A stretch of 64,000 bases of DNA. It comes from Agrobacterium rosae (GTDB lineage: Bacteria; Pseudomonadota; Alphaproteobacteria; Rhizobiales; Rhizobiaceae). The notes beneath the pieces are model-generated. The model was not told where the DNA came from. It saw only the letters and a program-made list of their open reading frames with translations, and did no database searches. Made by a program: the position numbers and the translations under genes. This document shows, in pieces, positions 37,393 through 47,300 of this stretch (positions within the stretch are counted from its first letter, which is position 1; the number at the start of each line of letters is the position of its first letter). The DNA lies in assembly GCF_002915175.1 (NCBI RefSeq), contig NZ_NXEJ01000012.1:179948-243947 (forward strand). Reading direction: 5' to 3'.

Positions 37393-37403
37393 TGTGACAT
37401 CAT
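37393..37403. promoter_or_regulatory. Candidate GntR-type operator, site E
   Basis: TGTGACATCAT (motif on the reverse strand, 10 of 11) inside GATTTTTGTGACATCA, which is shared base for base with site B. It lies 36 bases before ATG 37439. Confidence 0.55.
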
Positions 37404-37438
37404 AAATGCCTCTCAATGCCAGATATCGCGGAGCTGGA

Positions 37439-38179
37439 ATGCAACAAAATTTCGATACGGCCACAGCAGTCGCCATCATCACGCGAAGTGCTGATTACTT
37501 CGCTATCCTCAAGCATATTCTATCGACGGAGGGCATCAGAGCAGTGTTGTGCAACGAAACGGACGTAGACATTAGATGTGCAGATCCGGATATCGTTGGA
37601 CTTATCATCGATGTAGATGCCGATGGCGAGGACGCGAGCATGATTTGTCACCGCATAAAATCCAGCGTGTCAGGGAAAAGCCTGCAAGTTCTCGCAGTCA
37701 TACCCAACGGGCAGACAGAGACATATTTGGCCCTCATGCGCGCAGGGGCGGACCAGTGCTTGATACGTCCTTTCTGGCCGCCGCATCTTCTTACGTTTCT
37801 CAAGGGCATCAATCCTGCTCAAACGGATCGATCAATGCCGCTGTCAGACGCTCGCTTGAAGCTCGGAGACATCGAGCTTTGGCCAGAGCGTAAGCGCGCG
37901 ACGGTCAACGGAGCAGAACTCCTCCTTGGTCCGATTGAATTCAAGCTCCTCGAACATCTACTCACCGACCCAGGGAGGATATTCAGTCGCGACGACTTGA
38001 TTGCGGCGGCGTGGCCACAGGAAGTCTACGTGCAACCAAGGACTGTCGACGTTCACATTGGCCGCATCAGACGGCACCTCAAAAAGGCGACGGGATCAAA
38101 TGTGATCCGGACCGCTCGCTCCAGCGGTTACGCAATCGAGTTGGTAAAAGGAGACGAACCTGCTGCTCATATGATTTGA
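37439..38179 (+). CDS. OmpR-like winged-helix regulator with degenerate receiver (copy 2)
   Basis: A 246-residue paralogue of the protein at 36224. The receiver-like half keeps an Asp at the phosphorylation position (GLIIDVDADG), but the acidic pocket at the N-terminus is altered (IITRSADY) and the conserved Lys is Arg (LIRPFWP). The C-terminal winged helix is LGPIEFKLLEHLLTDPGRIFSRDDL, RTVDVHIGRIRRHL and TARSSGYAIE. ATG 37439 follows GGAGCTGGA. Sites D and E lie upstream, so this regulator may itself be under GntR control. No partner kinase is seen. Confidence 0.85.
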   Translation: MQQNFDTATAVAIITRSADYFAILKHILSTEGIRAVLCNETDVDIRCADPDIVGLIIDVDADGEDASMICHRIKSSVSGKSLQVLAVIPNGQTETYLALMRAGADQCLIRPFWPPHLLTFLKGINPAQTDRSMPLSDARLKLGDIELWPERKRATVNGAELLLGPIEFKLLEHLLTDPGRIFSRDDLIAAAWPQEVYVQPRTVDVHIGRIRRHLKKATGSNVIRTARSSGYAIELVKGDEPAAHMI

Positions 38180-38287
38180 TGACAACAGCCTTCACAAAGA
38201 TTTCTCATAATATTCTGCAACCGTTTGTTGATCAATTTGTCCATTTGCCGATCCTGCCGTCATCCGTTTCGATCAAGGATCACAGAA

Positions 38288-39529
38288 ATGTCCACCGATG
38301 AAGAGCTTCTTACTGCGCACCGAAACACAGCTGGCCTTATAAGTCACGCGGAAGGGTATTTCACCGCCGCGCATCATCAGGGACTAATGGCACTCTATGC
38401 TCAGCCGCGGCCGGGCAGGGAGGTCGATATCGTTTTCGATGGCTTTGACGCTAAACGGGTAACCGATTTCGTTCGGTGTTCTTATCTTGGACTCGACAAT
38501 CATCCAATGGTGGTTGATGGAGCGATTGAAGCGCTGCGGGAATACAGGGCCCTGCATTGGTCTTGCGCGAGAACCCGGCTCAATTTCGCGATACTTCGTG
38601 ATCTGGAGTTGACGCTTGCGGACCTTTTCCAGGCAAGGATCATAACCTATACCACGGTCTTGGCGGCAAACATGGGTGCACTACCCATTGTCGCTTCGGG
38701 CCATCTTACGGGTGGGGTCAGGCCGCTCATGGCCTTCGATCGGCACGCACATGCGACACTCGCGTTCCACAAGGGTACCATCGCGCTGGAGACGCAGGTC
38801 CGCACGATAGGACATAATGACCTAAATATGCTGGAAGATCTTTGCAAGACGAACAAATCTGTCGCCTACATTTGCGATGGCGTCTATTCCATGGGCGGAA
38901 ATGCACCGATGCACGATTTGCTCTCCTTGCAGGATCGATATGGCCTTTTCCTCTATATTGACGACGCTCACGGGATCTCGATATGGGGGAAACAAGGCGA
39001 GGGTTTTGCCCGGTCACATTTCGGCAGCGATCTCGGCCCGCGTACAATCATTGCAGCATCTCTGGGAAAGGGGTTTGGCGCCTCCGGCGGGATGCTGATG
39101 CTGGGCACGGCGCGGCAAGAAGAACTCTTCAGACGTTTTGCCGTAGCGCACGCATTTTCTGCATCACTCAACGTCGCGTCAATCGGCGCGGCGCTTGGCT
39201 CGACCGCAATCCATCGCAGTGGTGAGCTCGCCGAGCGGCAAAGCGCCCTCAGGTCGAACATCGAGTTGCTGGACTCGCTTTTGCGCTCAAAACAGGCGGG
39301 CGCATCATTGCCTATCCGCACAGTCGATCTTGGTTCGGAGGAACGAGCCGTGGCTGTCACGAGAGGACTACTGGATCGGGGCATCTACGGTTCCGCTATC
39401 TTTTTCCCTACCGTTGCAAAGGGAAGGGCAGGAATTCGTGTTTGTGTTACCGCGGACCATACGACCGAACAGGTCCACGATCTGTGCGCGGCCCTATCTG
39501 ATGCTTTGGATTTTCAATCGGAGGGGTAG
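38288..39529 (+). CDS. Alpha-oxoamine synthase (PLP acyltransferase; AONS/KBL/CqsA-like)
   Basis: A 413-residue PLP enzyme that joins an acyl-CoA to an amino acid with loss of CO2. Family landmarks: YLGLDNHPMV, the cofactor-stacking His in FDRHAHATLAF, YIDDAHGISIWGKQGEG, and the PLP lysine in AASLGKGFGASGG. It is not next to other biotin genes, so 8-amino-7-oxononanoate synthesis is unlikely; it could make an aminoketone lipid or signal. ATG 38288 has AAGGA upstream; the frame is open from 38225. It follows the second OmpR-like regulator by 108 bases on the same strand and precedes the nucleotidyltransferase-HEPN gene. Confidence 0.82.
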   Translation: MSTDEELLTAHRNTAGLISHAEGYFTAAHHQGLMALYAQPRPGREVDIVFDGFDAKRVTDFVRCSYLGLDNHPMVVDGAIEALREYRALHWSCARTRLNFAILRDLELTLADLFQARIITYTTVLAANMGALPIVASGHLTGGVRPLMAFDRHAHATLAFHKGTIALETQVRTIGHNDLNMLEDLCKTNKSVAYICDGVYSMGGNAPMHDLLSLQDRYGLFLYIDDAHGISIWGKQGEGFARSHFGSDLGPRTIIAASLGKGFGASGGMLMLGTARQEELFRRFAVAHAFSASLNVASIGAALGSTAIHRSGELAERQSALRSNIELLDSLLRSKQAGASLPIRTVDLGSEERAVAVTRGLLDRGIYGSAIFFPTVAKGRAGIRVCVTADHTTEQVHDLCAALSDALDFQSEG

Positions 39530-39738
39530 CTGAGAGAGGGCACCTTGCGTCGGATCAGCGAGGCTGCTCTCGTGCAGCCTACCGACAACACCCTCATACC
39601 AGTGGCGGCTATGGACGTTACAAATTTGCGGAGAGAGGTGATGGGTATGCATTTGTTGTTTGTGACGTGTCATGTAAACTACTGATCTGATGTTTGAAAC
39701 CAGTTCTTGCCATCGCAGAAAAAGATCTATTACCGACG

Positions 39739-40656
39739 ATGAAAACAACGATTGACCACATTCCTCCACAAAAACAGCGGCAGCTTTCGAAAGCTCTGGA
39801 AATCCTCCACGAGGAGTTCGAGGACGCATTGAAGGACGCGACCGCAGACTTCAAGAAACGCGGTCGGATCCTGAAAATCATATTGTTCGGATCCTATGCC
39901 AAGGCTACCTTCGTGGATGAACCCTTCACATCGAAAGGGTACAGATCCGATTTCGACATTCTCGTGATCGTCAACAACCGCAAGCTTACGGACTTAGCAG
40001 AGTACTGGCACAAAGCGGAAGACAGACTGATACGGGATAAGGAAATAGAATTACCGGTTCAGTTCATCGTGCATTCGCTGCGCGAAGTGAATACCTCCCT
40101 GAAGGAAGGTCATCATTTCTTCTCGGATATTCGCAAGGAAGGCATTGTCCTTTACGAGCTGAATGACGAACCGCTGGCTGAACCAACGCAACTCGAACCG
40201 AGTGAGCGGCTAAGGATGGCAAGCATTCATTTCGAGAAGCGGTTCAAGGTCGCTACCAATTTCGCGCTGCTTTCCAAGCAGGCTTTGCGAATTGATATGA
40301 TGAACGAAGCGGCATTTCTCCTGCACCAATCGCTTGAACAAGCCTACTCTAGCGTTCTTCTTACGCTAACGAACTATGCCCCAGCATCTCACAATCTTAA
40401 AATCTTGCGTTCTTTCGCCGAGGAACAGGACCGCCGTTTGGCGGAAGCTTTTCCACGCGAGCACCACCGGGAACGAGCGGCGTTCAATGTCATCAACGAA
40501 GCTTATGTGAAGGCACGCTATTCGAACCATTACAAAATCAGCACGGAGGCACTCGAATGGCTAGGCGAGCGCACCGCAGTTTTACTTGCTCTGGTGAACG
40601 TCGTTTGTAGCGATCATGTCTCTGCACTCCAACAGGCCGCAGATAAGACGAACTGA
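39739..40656 (+). CDS. Fused nucleotidyltransferase (MNT)-HEPN protein
   Basis: A 305-residue protein in two parts. Residues 40-140 form a Pol-beta-type nucleotidyltransferase with GSYAKATF (Gly51-Ser52) and the metal-binding pair in SDFDILVIV (Asp71, Asp73). Residues about 165-295 are an all-helical HEPN domain with an Arg/His-containing segment (YVKARYSNHYKI). In two-gene HEPN/MNT toxin-antitoxin pairs the nucleotidyltransferase modifies and silences the HEPN RNase; here both are in one chain. ATG 39739 is preferred over the upstream open frame (39694). It is a single gene between the alpha-oxoamine synthase and traR, with AT-rich flanks. Confidence 0.8.
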   Translation: MKTTIDHIPPQKQRQLSKALEILHEEFEDALKDATADFKKRGRILKIILFGSYAKATFVDEPFTSKGYRSDFDILVIVNNRKLTDLAEYWHKAEDRLIRDKEIELPVQFIVHSLREVNTSLKEGHHFFSDIRKEGIVLYELNDEPLAEPTQLEPSERLRMASIHFEKRFKVATNFALLSKQALRIDMMNEAAFLLHQSLEQAYSSVLLTLTNYAPASHNLKILRSFAEEQDRRLAEAFPREHHRERAAFNVINEAYVKARYSNHYKISTEALEWLGERTAVLLALVNVVCSDHVSALQQAADKTN

Positions 40657-40686
40657 CCAAAAGTTCCATAAGATATATTATGCAAT

Positions 40687-40703
40687 TTTAGATTTATTCT
40701 AAA
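40687..40703. promoter_or_regulatory. AT-rich dyad in the traR promoter region
   Basis: TTTAGA (40687-40692) and TCTAAA (40698-40703) form an inverted repeat 70-87 bases before the traR start. In Ti plasmids traR is under opine regulators; this may be the local control site, but that is a guess. Confidence 0.35.
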
Positions 40704-40773
40704 GTGAGTGTTATAACGAGCTTTGAGTGACTCGCGTGGCCTGTTTCACCTAATCACCGAAACGGAGTGAAAA

Positions 40774-41478
40774 ATGCAGCACTGGCTGGACAAGCTGACC
40801 GATCTTGCGGCTATACACGGCAACGAAAGCATCCTAACGCAGGGCCTTTCTGACCTCACCCAACATTACGGCTTCACGGCTTACGCCTATCTCCACATCC
40901 AGCATAAGCACAGCATCGCAGTTACCAATTATCATCACGAGTGGCGGTCGACCTATTTCGAGAAGAATTTCGACAGGCTCGATCCCGTCGTCAAACGCGC
41001 GCGGTCAAGCAAGCAGGTTTTTACTTGGTCTGGCGAACGGGACCGTGCAAGGCAATCGAAGGAAGAGCGCACCTTCTACGCGCGTGCCGCCGATTTCGGC
41101 ATCCGGTCCGGGGTCACCGTTCCGATCAAGACTGCCAACGGCTCTATGTCGATGTTCACTTTGGCGTCGGAAAGGCCGGAGATCGATCTCAACCGTGAGA
41201 TCGACGCGGTCGCAGCGGCTGCGGCCGTTGGACAACTCCATGCCCGCATTTCGTTTCTCCAAACCACTCCGACCGTGGAAGATGCCGCCTGGCTCGATCC
41301 GAAAGAGGCGACCTATCTCAGATGGATTGCTGTCGGCATGACGATGGAGGAGATTGCTGACGTGGAGGGCATTAAATACAACAGTGTCCGTGTCAAGCTC
41401 CGCGAGGCTATGAAGCGCTTCAATGTTCGAAGCAAAGCCCATCTTACCGCGCTCGCAATTCGTAGAAAGCTGATCTGA
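40774..41478 (+). CDS. traR: TraR, LuxR-type quorum-sensing activator of conjugation
   Basis: A 234-residue protein closely resembling Agrobacterium TraR: it begins [14 protein letters not shown] and ends [14 protein letters not shown]. The acyl-homoserine-lactone pocket residues Tyr53, Trp57, Asp70 and Trp85 are all present. The C-terminal GerE-type HTH ([20 protein letters not shown]) is intact, so it should be functional. With bound autoinducer, TraR dimers activate tra promoters at tra boxes. It is transcribed alone and converges on traM. No traI is in the window, so the synthase must lie elsewhere on the plasmid. Confidence 0.96.
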   Translation: MQHWLDKLTDLAAIHGNESILTQGLSDLTQHYGFTAYAYLHIQHKHSIAVTNYHHEWRSTYFEKNFDRLDPVVKRARSSKQVFTWSGERDRARQSKEERTFYARAADFGIRSGVTVPIKTANGSMSMFTLASERPEIDLNREIDAVAAAAAVGQLHARISFLQTTPTVEDAAWLDPKEATYLRWIAVGMTMEEIADVEGIKYNSVRVKLREAMKRFNVRSKAHLTALAIRRKLI

Positions 41479-41536
41479 AAGACCGGTGGCCGACCCCGCT
41501 CGATCTTTTTCGCATCAGGCTTGACCCAAATCGGGA

Positions 41537-41842
41537 TCATTTCGCGGCCATCTTGGGAATGTACCCGAGAACGCCCAGGAGCGTGTTGACCGCACTCATC
41601 TGTGCATGCATCTCGATCATTGCTTCAATGTATTCGAGATGCTGAACCCCGCCATTGGCTTTTCCTGTCCTGTAGTCCTCCGGCAAAGCCTGGAACAGCT
41701 GATCCGCCTTCTCCAAGAGCTGCCTGTGCAGCCGAATGGCATTGATGGTCAGCCTCTCGACGTCTGCCGTTGCGAGGCCACCCGTCAGACCGATCACCGG
41801 GCGCAGATTACATGTGTCCACTTCTAAGTCTTCCGATTCCAT
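41537..41842 (-). CDS. traM: TraM, TraR antiactivator
   Basis: A 101-residue helical protein of the TraM family: LRPVIGLTGGLATADVERLTI, LLEKADQLFQALPEDYRTGKA and the C-terminal IEMHAQMSAVNTLLGVLGYIPK. It binds TraR and blocks DNA binding until autoinducer and TraR accumulate. ATG 41842 gives the normal family length; the frame opens at 41887. It converges with traR (58-base gap), and a tra box lies about 150 bases upstream, which would give negative feedback. Confidence 0.95.
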   Translation of the reverse strand: MESEDLEVDTCNLRPVIGLTGGLATADVERLTINAIRLHRQLLEKADQLFQALPEDYRTGKANGGVQHLEYIEAMIEMHAQMSAVNTLLGVLGYIPKMAAK

Positions 41843-41992
41843 TTGTGATCCAACCCTTGATATTGTCTGCGGTTCGCCCCCGCACACGTTAATCTTCGAG
41901 AGGTTTCCAAACCCTTGGGACAGCGCGTACTACCTTGTCCGCCCTCATAGAATGTGGATATCTTTTCCGATAGGGCGATGGACGAACAATCG

Positions 41993-42010
41993 CCGTGCAG
42001 ATCTGCAGAT
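41993..42010. promoter_or_regulatory. tra box upstream of traM
   Basis: CCGTGCAGATCTGCAGAT matches the recalled 18-base Agrobacterium tra box (ACGTGCAGATCTGCACAT) at 16 positions, with a perfect 12-base palindrome TGCAGATCTGCA at 41996-42007. It lies between traM and the end of traH, oriented to activate traM. Confidence 0.75.
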
Positions 42011-42019
42011 ACGGAAGTG

Positions 42020-42646
42020 TCAGCGCTTTGCGTCAATACCGGACAGGTCGATCCTGATGCCTGCTGTGTTGGGATCGGATGCCAAAGCCTCGGCTGGCAC
42101 GTCGGGCTTGACGTCATTTTCTGGAAGGCCAGATTGTGTGCCTTTGCCTTCGCGCCTGACCGGCCCTGGCTGGGCGAGCTCTATATTACCCGGATCTTCT
42201 GCGCGAAACACTGCCATTCCCTCGAAATATCCCGTCTGCCAGGCGATGATCGCATCGTTGAACACTTGCGGTAGAACATCGCTGGCCGTCGGATACCCAT
42301 ACCATTTGGTGACAATACGGTAGACCTTGGCGAACAATGCAGTGCCCATGCGAATGTTCTCGCAAGCATCGACCAAGTCCGGCTTCATCTGGCCCGCCTC
42401 CACGACGCCGAGCCCAGCGGGATATTGTGTGATCCCGACGCGAACGGTATTGCGACCGAGGTTGTCTCGGATAAGCGCCAACGACTCCTCCGCTGTCCTC
42501 GGCGCGGGTACGAGCACCACTCGGTAGCCTGAGCGAACCGTTACCGACAACGGATCCTGCGACCCTGCCCGCTCGATGAACTGTTCAACGATCGCCGGTT
42601 TCAGGCCGCGATCACTGCATTCCTTGATGAGGGCGGCATCGACCAT
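42020..42646 (-). CDS. traH: TraH conjugal transfer protein
   Basis: A 208-residue protein matching the rhizobial/Agrobacterium TraH. It begins MVDAALIKECSDRGLKPAIV and has a VTVRSGYRVVLVPAPRT stretch and a lysozyme-like-looking segment (YRIVTKWYGYPTASDVL). Its exact role in transfer is not established. It is the last gene of the traA-F-B-H operon, 13 bases after traB. The C-terminal 50 residues are low-complexity (Pro, Gly, Asp). Confidence 0.9.
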   Translation of the reverse strand: MVDAALIKECSDRGLKPAIVEQFIERAGSQDPLSVTVRSGYRVVLVPAPRTAEESLALIRDNLGRNTVRVGITQYPAGLGVVEAGQMKPDLVDACENIRMGTALFAKVYRIVTKWYGYPTASDVLPQVFNDAIIAWQTGYFEGMAVFRAEDPGNIELAQPGPVRREGKGTQSGLPENDVKPDVPAEALASDPNTAGIRIDLSGIDAKR

Positions 42647-42659
42647 CGCGATTATCTCC

Positions 42660-43925
42660 TTATGTATTGAACGCCGTGACGACGGGCAACCCGAACAGTT
42701 TTGCCCAAGCCATCACGCTGGCGTTCTGAATGGCGACGATCGACGTTCCCGCGGTCCACCATCCGTTGCCCGGGGCAACGATTGCGGTGGGGGAATGCAG
42801 CACCGAGTGCAGGACCGGCCAAAGGAGGAGCTGTTCGTAGCAGATCAGCACGGCAAGCTTCTGGCCGTCGCTTTGCACAACTGGATTGCCGAAGAGGTTG
42901 GCGCGGGCTCCATCGCCCTGCCCGGTCCATACCCGCCATGGCTGCCACATGGAGACCGGGACCGGCATGCGTTGACGATAGAGAATGCGTGCTTCATCAG
43001 CCGAAATCGCCACCATGACATTGTCATAGCCGCCCGGATCGATGACATCAGCGCCGGCGATCACAGTGAGTGCCGAGCCTCGCAAGCCTTGGCTCCAGAG
43101 CTTTGCCAAGGTCGGCGTCCAGAAGCCCAGTGCACTTTCGGGAAGAACGATGAACCGGGTTTTCTCTCCCACATCCGTTAGCACCGTTGCGATCAGGTCA
43201 CGGTGATAGTCTAGCGAGCCGTCTCGTCCGAGGCGCTCGCCCTGTTCGAGGTCGACGCCCTTCCATCCCTCGGGTATATCAGGTGATGTCCATGTAGCGG
43301 CGGACCAGAGCCACAATCCTCCCAGGACGATGGCGGTTGCTGGCCAATATCGCGATGTCATCATCGCGAGGCCGGCTGTCGTCGCGACCAGCCCCCACCA
43401 TCCCCATCCCGGAAAGAGCACACCAGTAGCGGTGAGCGGATGTGCCCAGCCGGTGATGCCGAAGGGCGGCAGTCCCATGAGCATCACCGCCGCCAGATAG
43501 CGCGCCGCCATTGCCATTCCCGTTCGACCTTCTCCCGGAGACTTGCCTTCCGGTCGCCCCTTCCAGAGCACCGCATGCACGCCGGCGAAGGAGAGTGAAG
43601 CAGCTGTCCAGAGCAGAAGTCCAGGCCAGAGATCGGCGCCATAGAAGTTGGCGACGCCCTGCGGCAGCCCACGCGAGGCAGCCAGAAAATATCCGGCCGA
43701 CACGAGCACCGCCATCAGCCGCGACGGCGACATCGCCCAGAGCGTCGGGAACAACACAGCGACAGGAAGGGCCAGCACATGACCGCTCCAGGCAGTCCAG
43801 CCGCAAGCGACGGATACCGCAATGAGCAGGCAGGAACGCCACCAGTTATGGTTCGAACGTGAGGACCGGCCGCGCCAGGCCGAGAAGGCCCGTGTCGGGA
43901 ACCGGCCCAAAGTACCGACTATCAT
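42660..43925 (-). CDS. traB: TraB conjugal transfer protein (carbon-nitrogen-hydrolase-like)
   Basis: About 420 residues. The N-terminal half has several membrane segments ([43 protein letters not shown]). The C-terminal half is a nitrilase-like domain ([14 protein letters not shown] for Glu, [16 protein letters not shown] for Cys), as in apolipoprotein N-acyltransferase. In Ti plasmids TraB raises transfer efficiency. The start is unclear: the only in-frame ATG (43925) lies inside traF and gives an 80-base overlap; no ribosome site is evident, so translational coupling is likely. Confidence 0.87.
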   Translation of the reverse strand: MIVGTLGRFPTRAFSAWRGRSSRSNHNWWRSCLLIAVSVACGWTAWSGHVLALPVAVLFPTLWAMSPSRLMAVLVSAGYFLAASRGLPQGVANFYGADLWPGLLLWTAASLSFAGVHAVLWKGRPEGKSPGEGRTGMAMAARYLAAVMLMGLPPFGITGWAHPLTATGVLFPGWGWWGLVATTAGLAMMTSRYWPATAIVLGGLWLWSAATWTSPDIPEGWKGVDLEQGERLGRDGSLDYHRDLIATVLTDVGEKTRFIVLPESALGFWTPTLAKLWSQGLRGSALTVIAGADVIDPGGYDNVMVAISADEARILYRQRMPVPVSMWQPWRVWTGQGDGARANLFGNPVVQSDGQKLAVLICYEQLLLWPVLHSVLHSPTAIVAPGNGWWTAGTSIVAIQNASVMAWAKLFGLPVVTAFNT

Positions 43926-44373
43926 AGGAGCTCGCAAATGATGAGTGAAGAAACAGATTTCTCAGTGGCACGATGCCGGTTTTGAACGGTGTGATCGGCC
44001 TGCCTTCTCCATCGCTCGCGCGAACGATCGATGAGGCAAGAGGCGTGCGATCGACAGTGATATTCCCGCCGATTTCGACATGCTGTCCGGGAAGTGCCAC
44101 CACTGTCTTGATCAGCGGCGCATAGCCACCAGGGCAGAGGCCACGCCTGACATAGCCGCGGTGCCGTGCCTCCTCGAATGAGGCGGTCGCCGGTGGGCAG
44201 ATGAACACGAGATCGCCGGCCTCGACCCGACGCTGCAGGGTCACGATACGCCAGAGCCCAAGCGGCTCGCTCGGCGTCAGGTTCAACCGAAAGCCGCCGA
44301 AGTATGCGATTGCCGCCAGAGCGGCGATCATCCCGCTCAAGCCGGCCGGGAATAGGAGAACGCGCCGCCTCAT
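43846..44373 (-). CDS. traF: TraF, conjugal transfer signal-peptidase-like protease
   Basis: A 175-residue S26-family peptidase with one N-terminal membrane helix. The catalytic Ser35 is in [10 protein letters not shown] and Lys89 in [11 protein letters not shown], both expected for TraF/LepB relatives. RP4 TraF cyclises the conjugative pilin; here it probably matures the pilin encoded elsewhere (trb). It overlaps traA by ATGA and traB by about 80 bases, so traA-F-B-H is one tightly packed operon. Confidence 0.92.
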   Translation of the reverse strand: MRRRVLLFPAGLSGMIAALAAIAYFGGFRLNLTPSEPLGLWRIVTLQRRVEAGDLVFICPPATASFEEARHRGYVRRGLCPGGYAPLIKTVVALPGQHVEIGGNITVDRTPLASSIVRASDGEGRPITPFKTGIVPLRNLFLHSSFASSYDSRYFGPVPDTGLLGLARPVLTFEP

Positions 44374-47300
44374 TGTTTCATCACCGGAGTCTGGCGCTGG
44401 GCGAGATGCAAATCTTCGGCCTGCCGCAAGGTCTGGACGGTGCGCTCGTGAGCACTAAGCTGCTGAGCCGTGCGCATAACCGGCCAGGCTTCTTTCAGCC
44501 GCTCCTTCAGGTCTGCCTGCATTCCGTCGGAGAGTTTGTCGAAGAGTTTTCCGGACGGTTCACGCGCGGCATTGGTGAGCAGTGTGCGTTCCCCGAACCG
44601 CTCAGTGACGGCCTGGTTGAACCCGTCGATCTCAGTCTTGGTTTCGCGATTACTGAGTGCATAGGCCATGGCCGCCGGCAGATCGTTGCGGTCGATCGCA
44701 TCACGCACACGCTCCAGCACCAGATGTGCTGCCGGCGACAATGCTGGGATGTCGATCGACACGCGCTGACGCAATACCTGCTCGTCAGCCCGCAGCCGCT
44801 GCGCGGCGGTCTCGCGCATCCTCAGATACTGCTCAAGATCGCGCTTCAAGGCCGGAACATTGAGGTCTGCGACACGGCGGTCCTCGCGCTCAGTCTTGCT
44901 GGCAAGAATGCCGGTCTTGCCCCTTAGCGGTCCGATCGACGCCGGGGCGGTCGTCAGCGTCTGAAGCGCCAGTTTGGCCGTTTCCTTATCCACTAGCACC
45001 GCATCGAAGTTCATCGCCCGGAAGGCGGCCTCGGGATCGGCAAAGACGTAGGCAAAACGGGTCGAAACCTCTTCCCATTGTCGTCTGAGGGTTGGATCGG
45101 TGTCGAGCTTGTTCTCTACAGTGTCTTCAACGGAACCGGAAAATGTCTTGATGCCTGCGACCATGGGCACGGCCTCCATCGTTTGGGTTTTTAAGGGGTG
45201 GTGCAGACCGAGACGCTCTGCAAAGTCTGCAAGGCGCTGGCCGAGATCGACCAATTTCGTCTTTTGGCGCAGCGTCCAGTCAAGCCGGTCGCGGACAAGT
45301 GTGCGGGCCACCTGGATGATGTTGAGCCCGCGACTTTCCGCAAACCGCAGCGCCTCGCGGTAAAGCTTTCCGCGCTCGTAATCGAGCGTGGTCTCCTTAG
45401 CATTTTTTCGGGAGAATAACTTGGCCAGGCCGCCGTTAAAGGCGAAGGATCGCGTCCCATAATAAAGCTGCAGATCCTCGCGATGGCGGGTCATCGCCAC
45501 ATAGGTCAGATGCCGGTCCAGCGAGAGACTTGCCAACACCTTCACGCGGTCGACGGTCGCGCCTTGGCTTTTATGGATCGTGGTGGCGTAACCATGATCG
45601 AGATTGCTGTAAAAGCGTTGCTCGACGATGACCTGCCGGCGCTGATCACCTTCTCCGACGACAGCAACGATCCTGTTCGGTGCGGCCTCAGTGACATGAG
45701 CGATCATGCCGTTCTTGACGCCGAGCGAGGTCTCGTTCTTCAAGAAGACGATCTGGTCGCCTGCATCGAACTGGCGAATACCGTCAGCCGTCTTGAAGAC
45801 GTGGCCATCACCCACAATGCCGCGCTCGACCAGTTTTTCGCGGGCCATGACGTTCAGCATGCGGACATCGCGGCGCAGATGCGCGAGGATGAGCGCGGTC
45901 TTCGCCGGATCGTAGCTATGGTTCCAGTCAGCGATCAGGCTCTCGACTGCTTCCGCCTTCAAACGCTCGCCGGTAATCCTGGCATTTGAATTGTAGGCGG
46001 CCAGCGCCCTTTCGACATTCCCCCGCGCCAGATCAAGCGACGCTTTACGCATCCAGTCCTCGCGCTGGCGATAGATCGTCTCGAGTTCGGCATAGCCGAT
46101 GCGGTCGACAATGGCGCGGAAGGCAGCACCCGCTTCGATCGGCTGCAACTGTTCGGGGTCACCGACCAGGACGATCTTGGCACCGGACCTGACCACGGCA
46201 TCGACAAAGCCCGCCATCTGTTTTGATGCGACCATGCCCGCCTCGTCCATGACGAAGACTGTCTTCTCATTGAGAACGTCACGGCCACGGTTCCAGCGCA
46301 GTTCCCACGACGCAAGCGTGCGGCTCTGGATCCCGGCTTCCTTTTCCAGCCCCTCCGCTGCCTTACCAGCCAACGCGCCACCGACCACACGATATCCGGC
46401 CAATTCCCACACCTCGCGGGTTGCCTTCATCATCGTGGTTTTGCCGGCGCCGGCGCGTCCAACCACGGCGGCGATCCGAGCGGGACCGGCGATCCGCTCG
46501 ATTGCGGTTTTCTGCTCGCCAGACAACCGCTCATGCCGCCGGAACGTTGCGTCCAGAGCAGCTTCAGAGACAGCATGACCGTCCCGGTTCGACAGCCAGA
46601 TTGCCTGCCGCACCATCGTCGCTTCCAGCCGGATCATCCCCCGGGTCGAATAACGGGCCGGCACCTTTTCTCCGGTCGCGAACTCGATCGTGTCGCGCTG
46701 CAAACGCAAGACTTCCGGGTTCAGGATGATGCGTAACATCAGCTGCTGAAAAACAGCCGGGTCATCGACATAGCGATGCAGAACCTTGGCGACATCGCGT
46801 TCATCGAAGACGCTCTTCTCTCGCATGATCAGATCGAGCACGATGGCTGGATTGTTCAGAATGCGGCGGGTGTTTTCCGACCGCCGCTCTTCGTTCAAAT
46901 CCATGCGCTCAAGCTCTGGCCGGACGCCCTGTTCCCGCGCCTTGCGCTCGATCGCCTTGGCACCAACGCCGAGATGGATCGTCGGCTCGAGGTCGATCCC
47001 CTGCTTATCGTAGGAACGGCCGTCGATCTTGAGATCGATGCCGCCAAGCGCCAGGTGATGGTTCAGCCGCTCGAACCATCCATCGCGTAAGGAATTGAAG
47101 TCGTCGGTCGAACCCGCCCAGAGCTGATAAAGGATTTTCCCGGACTTGGTGCGGACCGGCTGGCCGTCCTCGCCGATGACCGCCACCTTCTTCGATCCGA
47201 ACCCGTCCTCGGTCAGCGGGCGCAATGTGGTCATCAGGTGGATATGCGGATTGCCGGGATTGTCATGGTAAACCCAGTCGGCAACCATGCCCTTGGCGAG

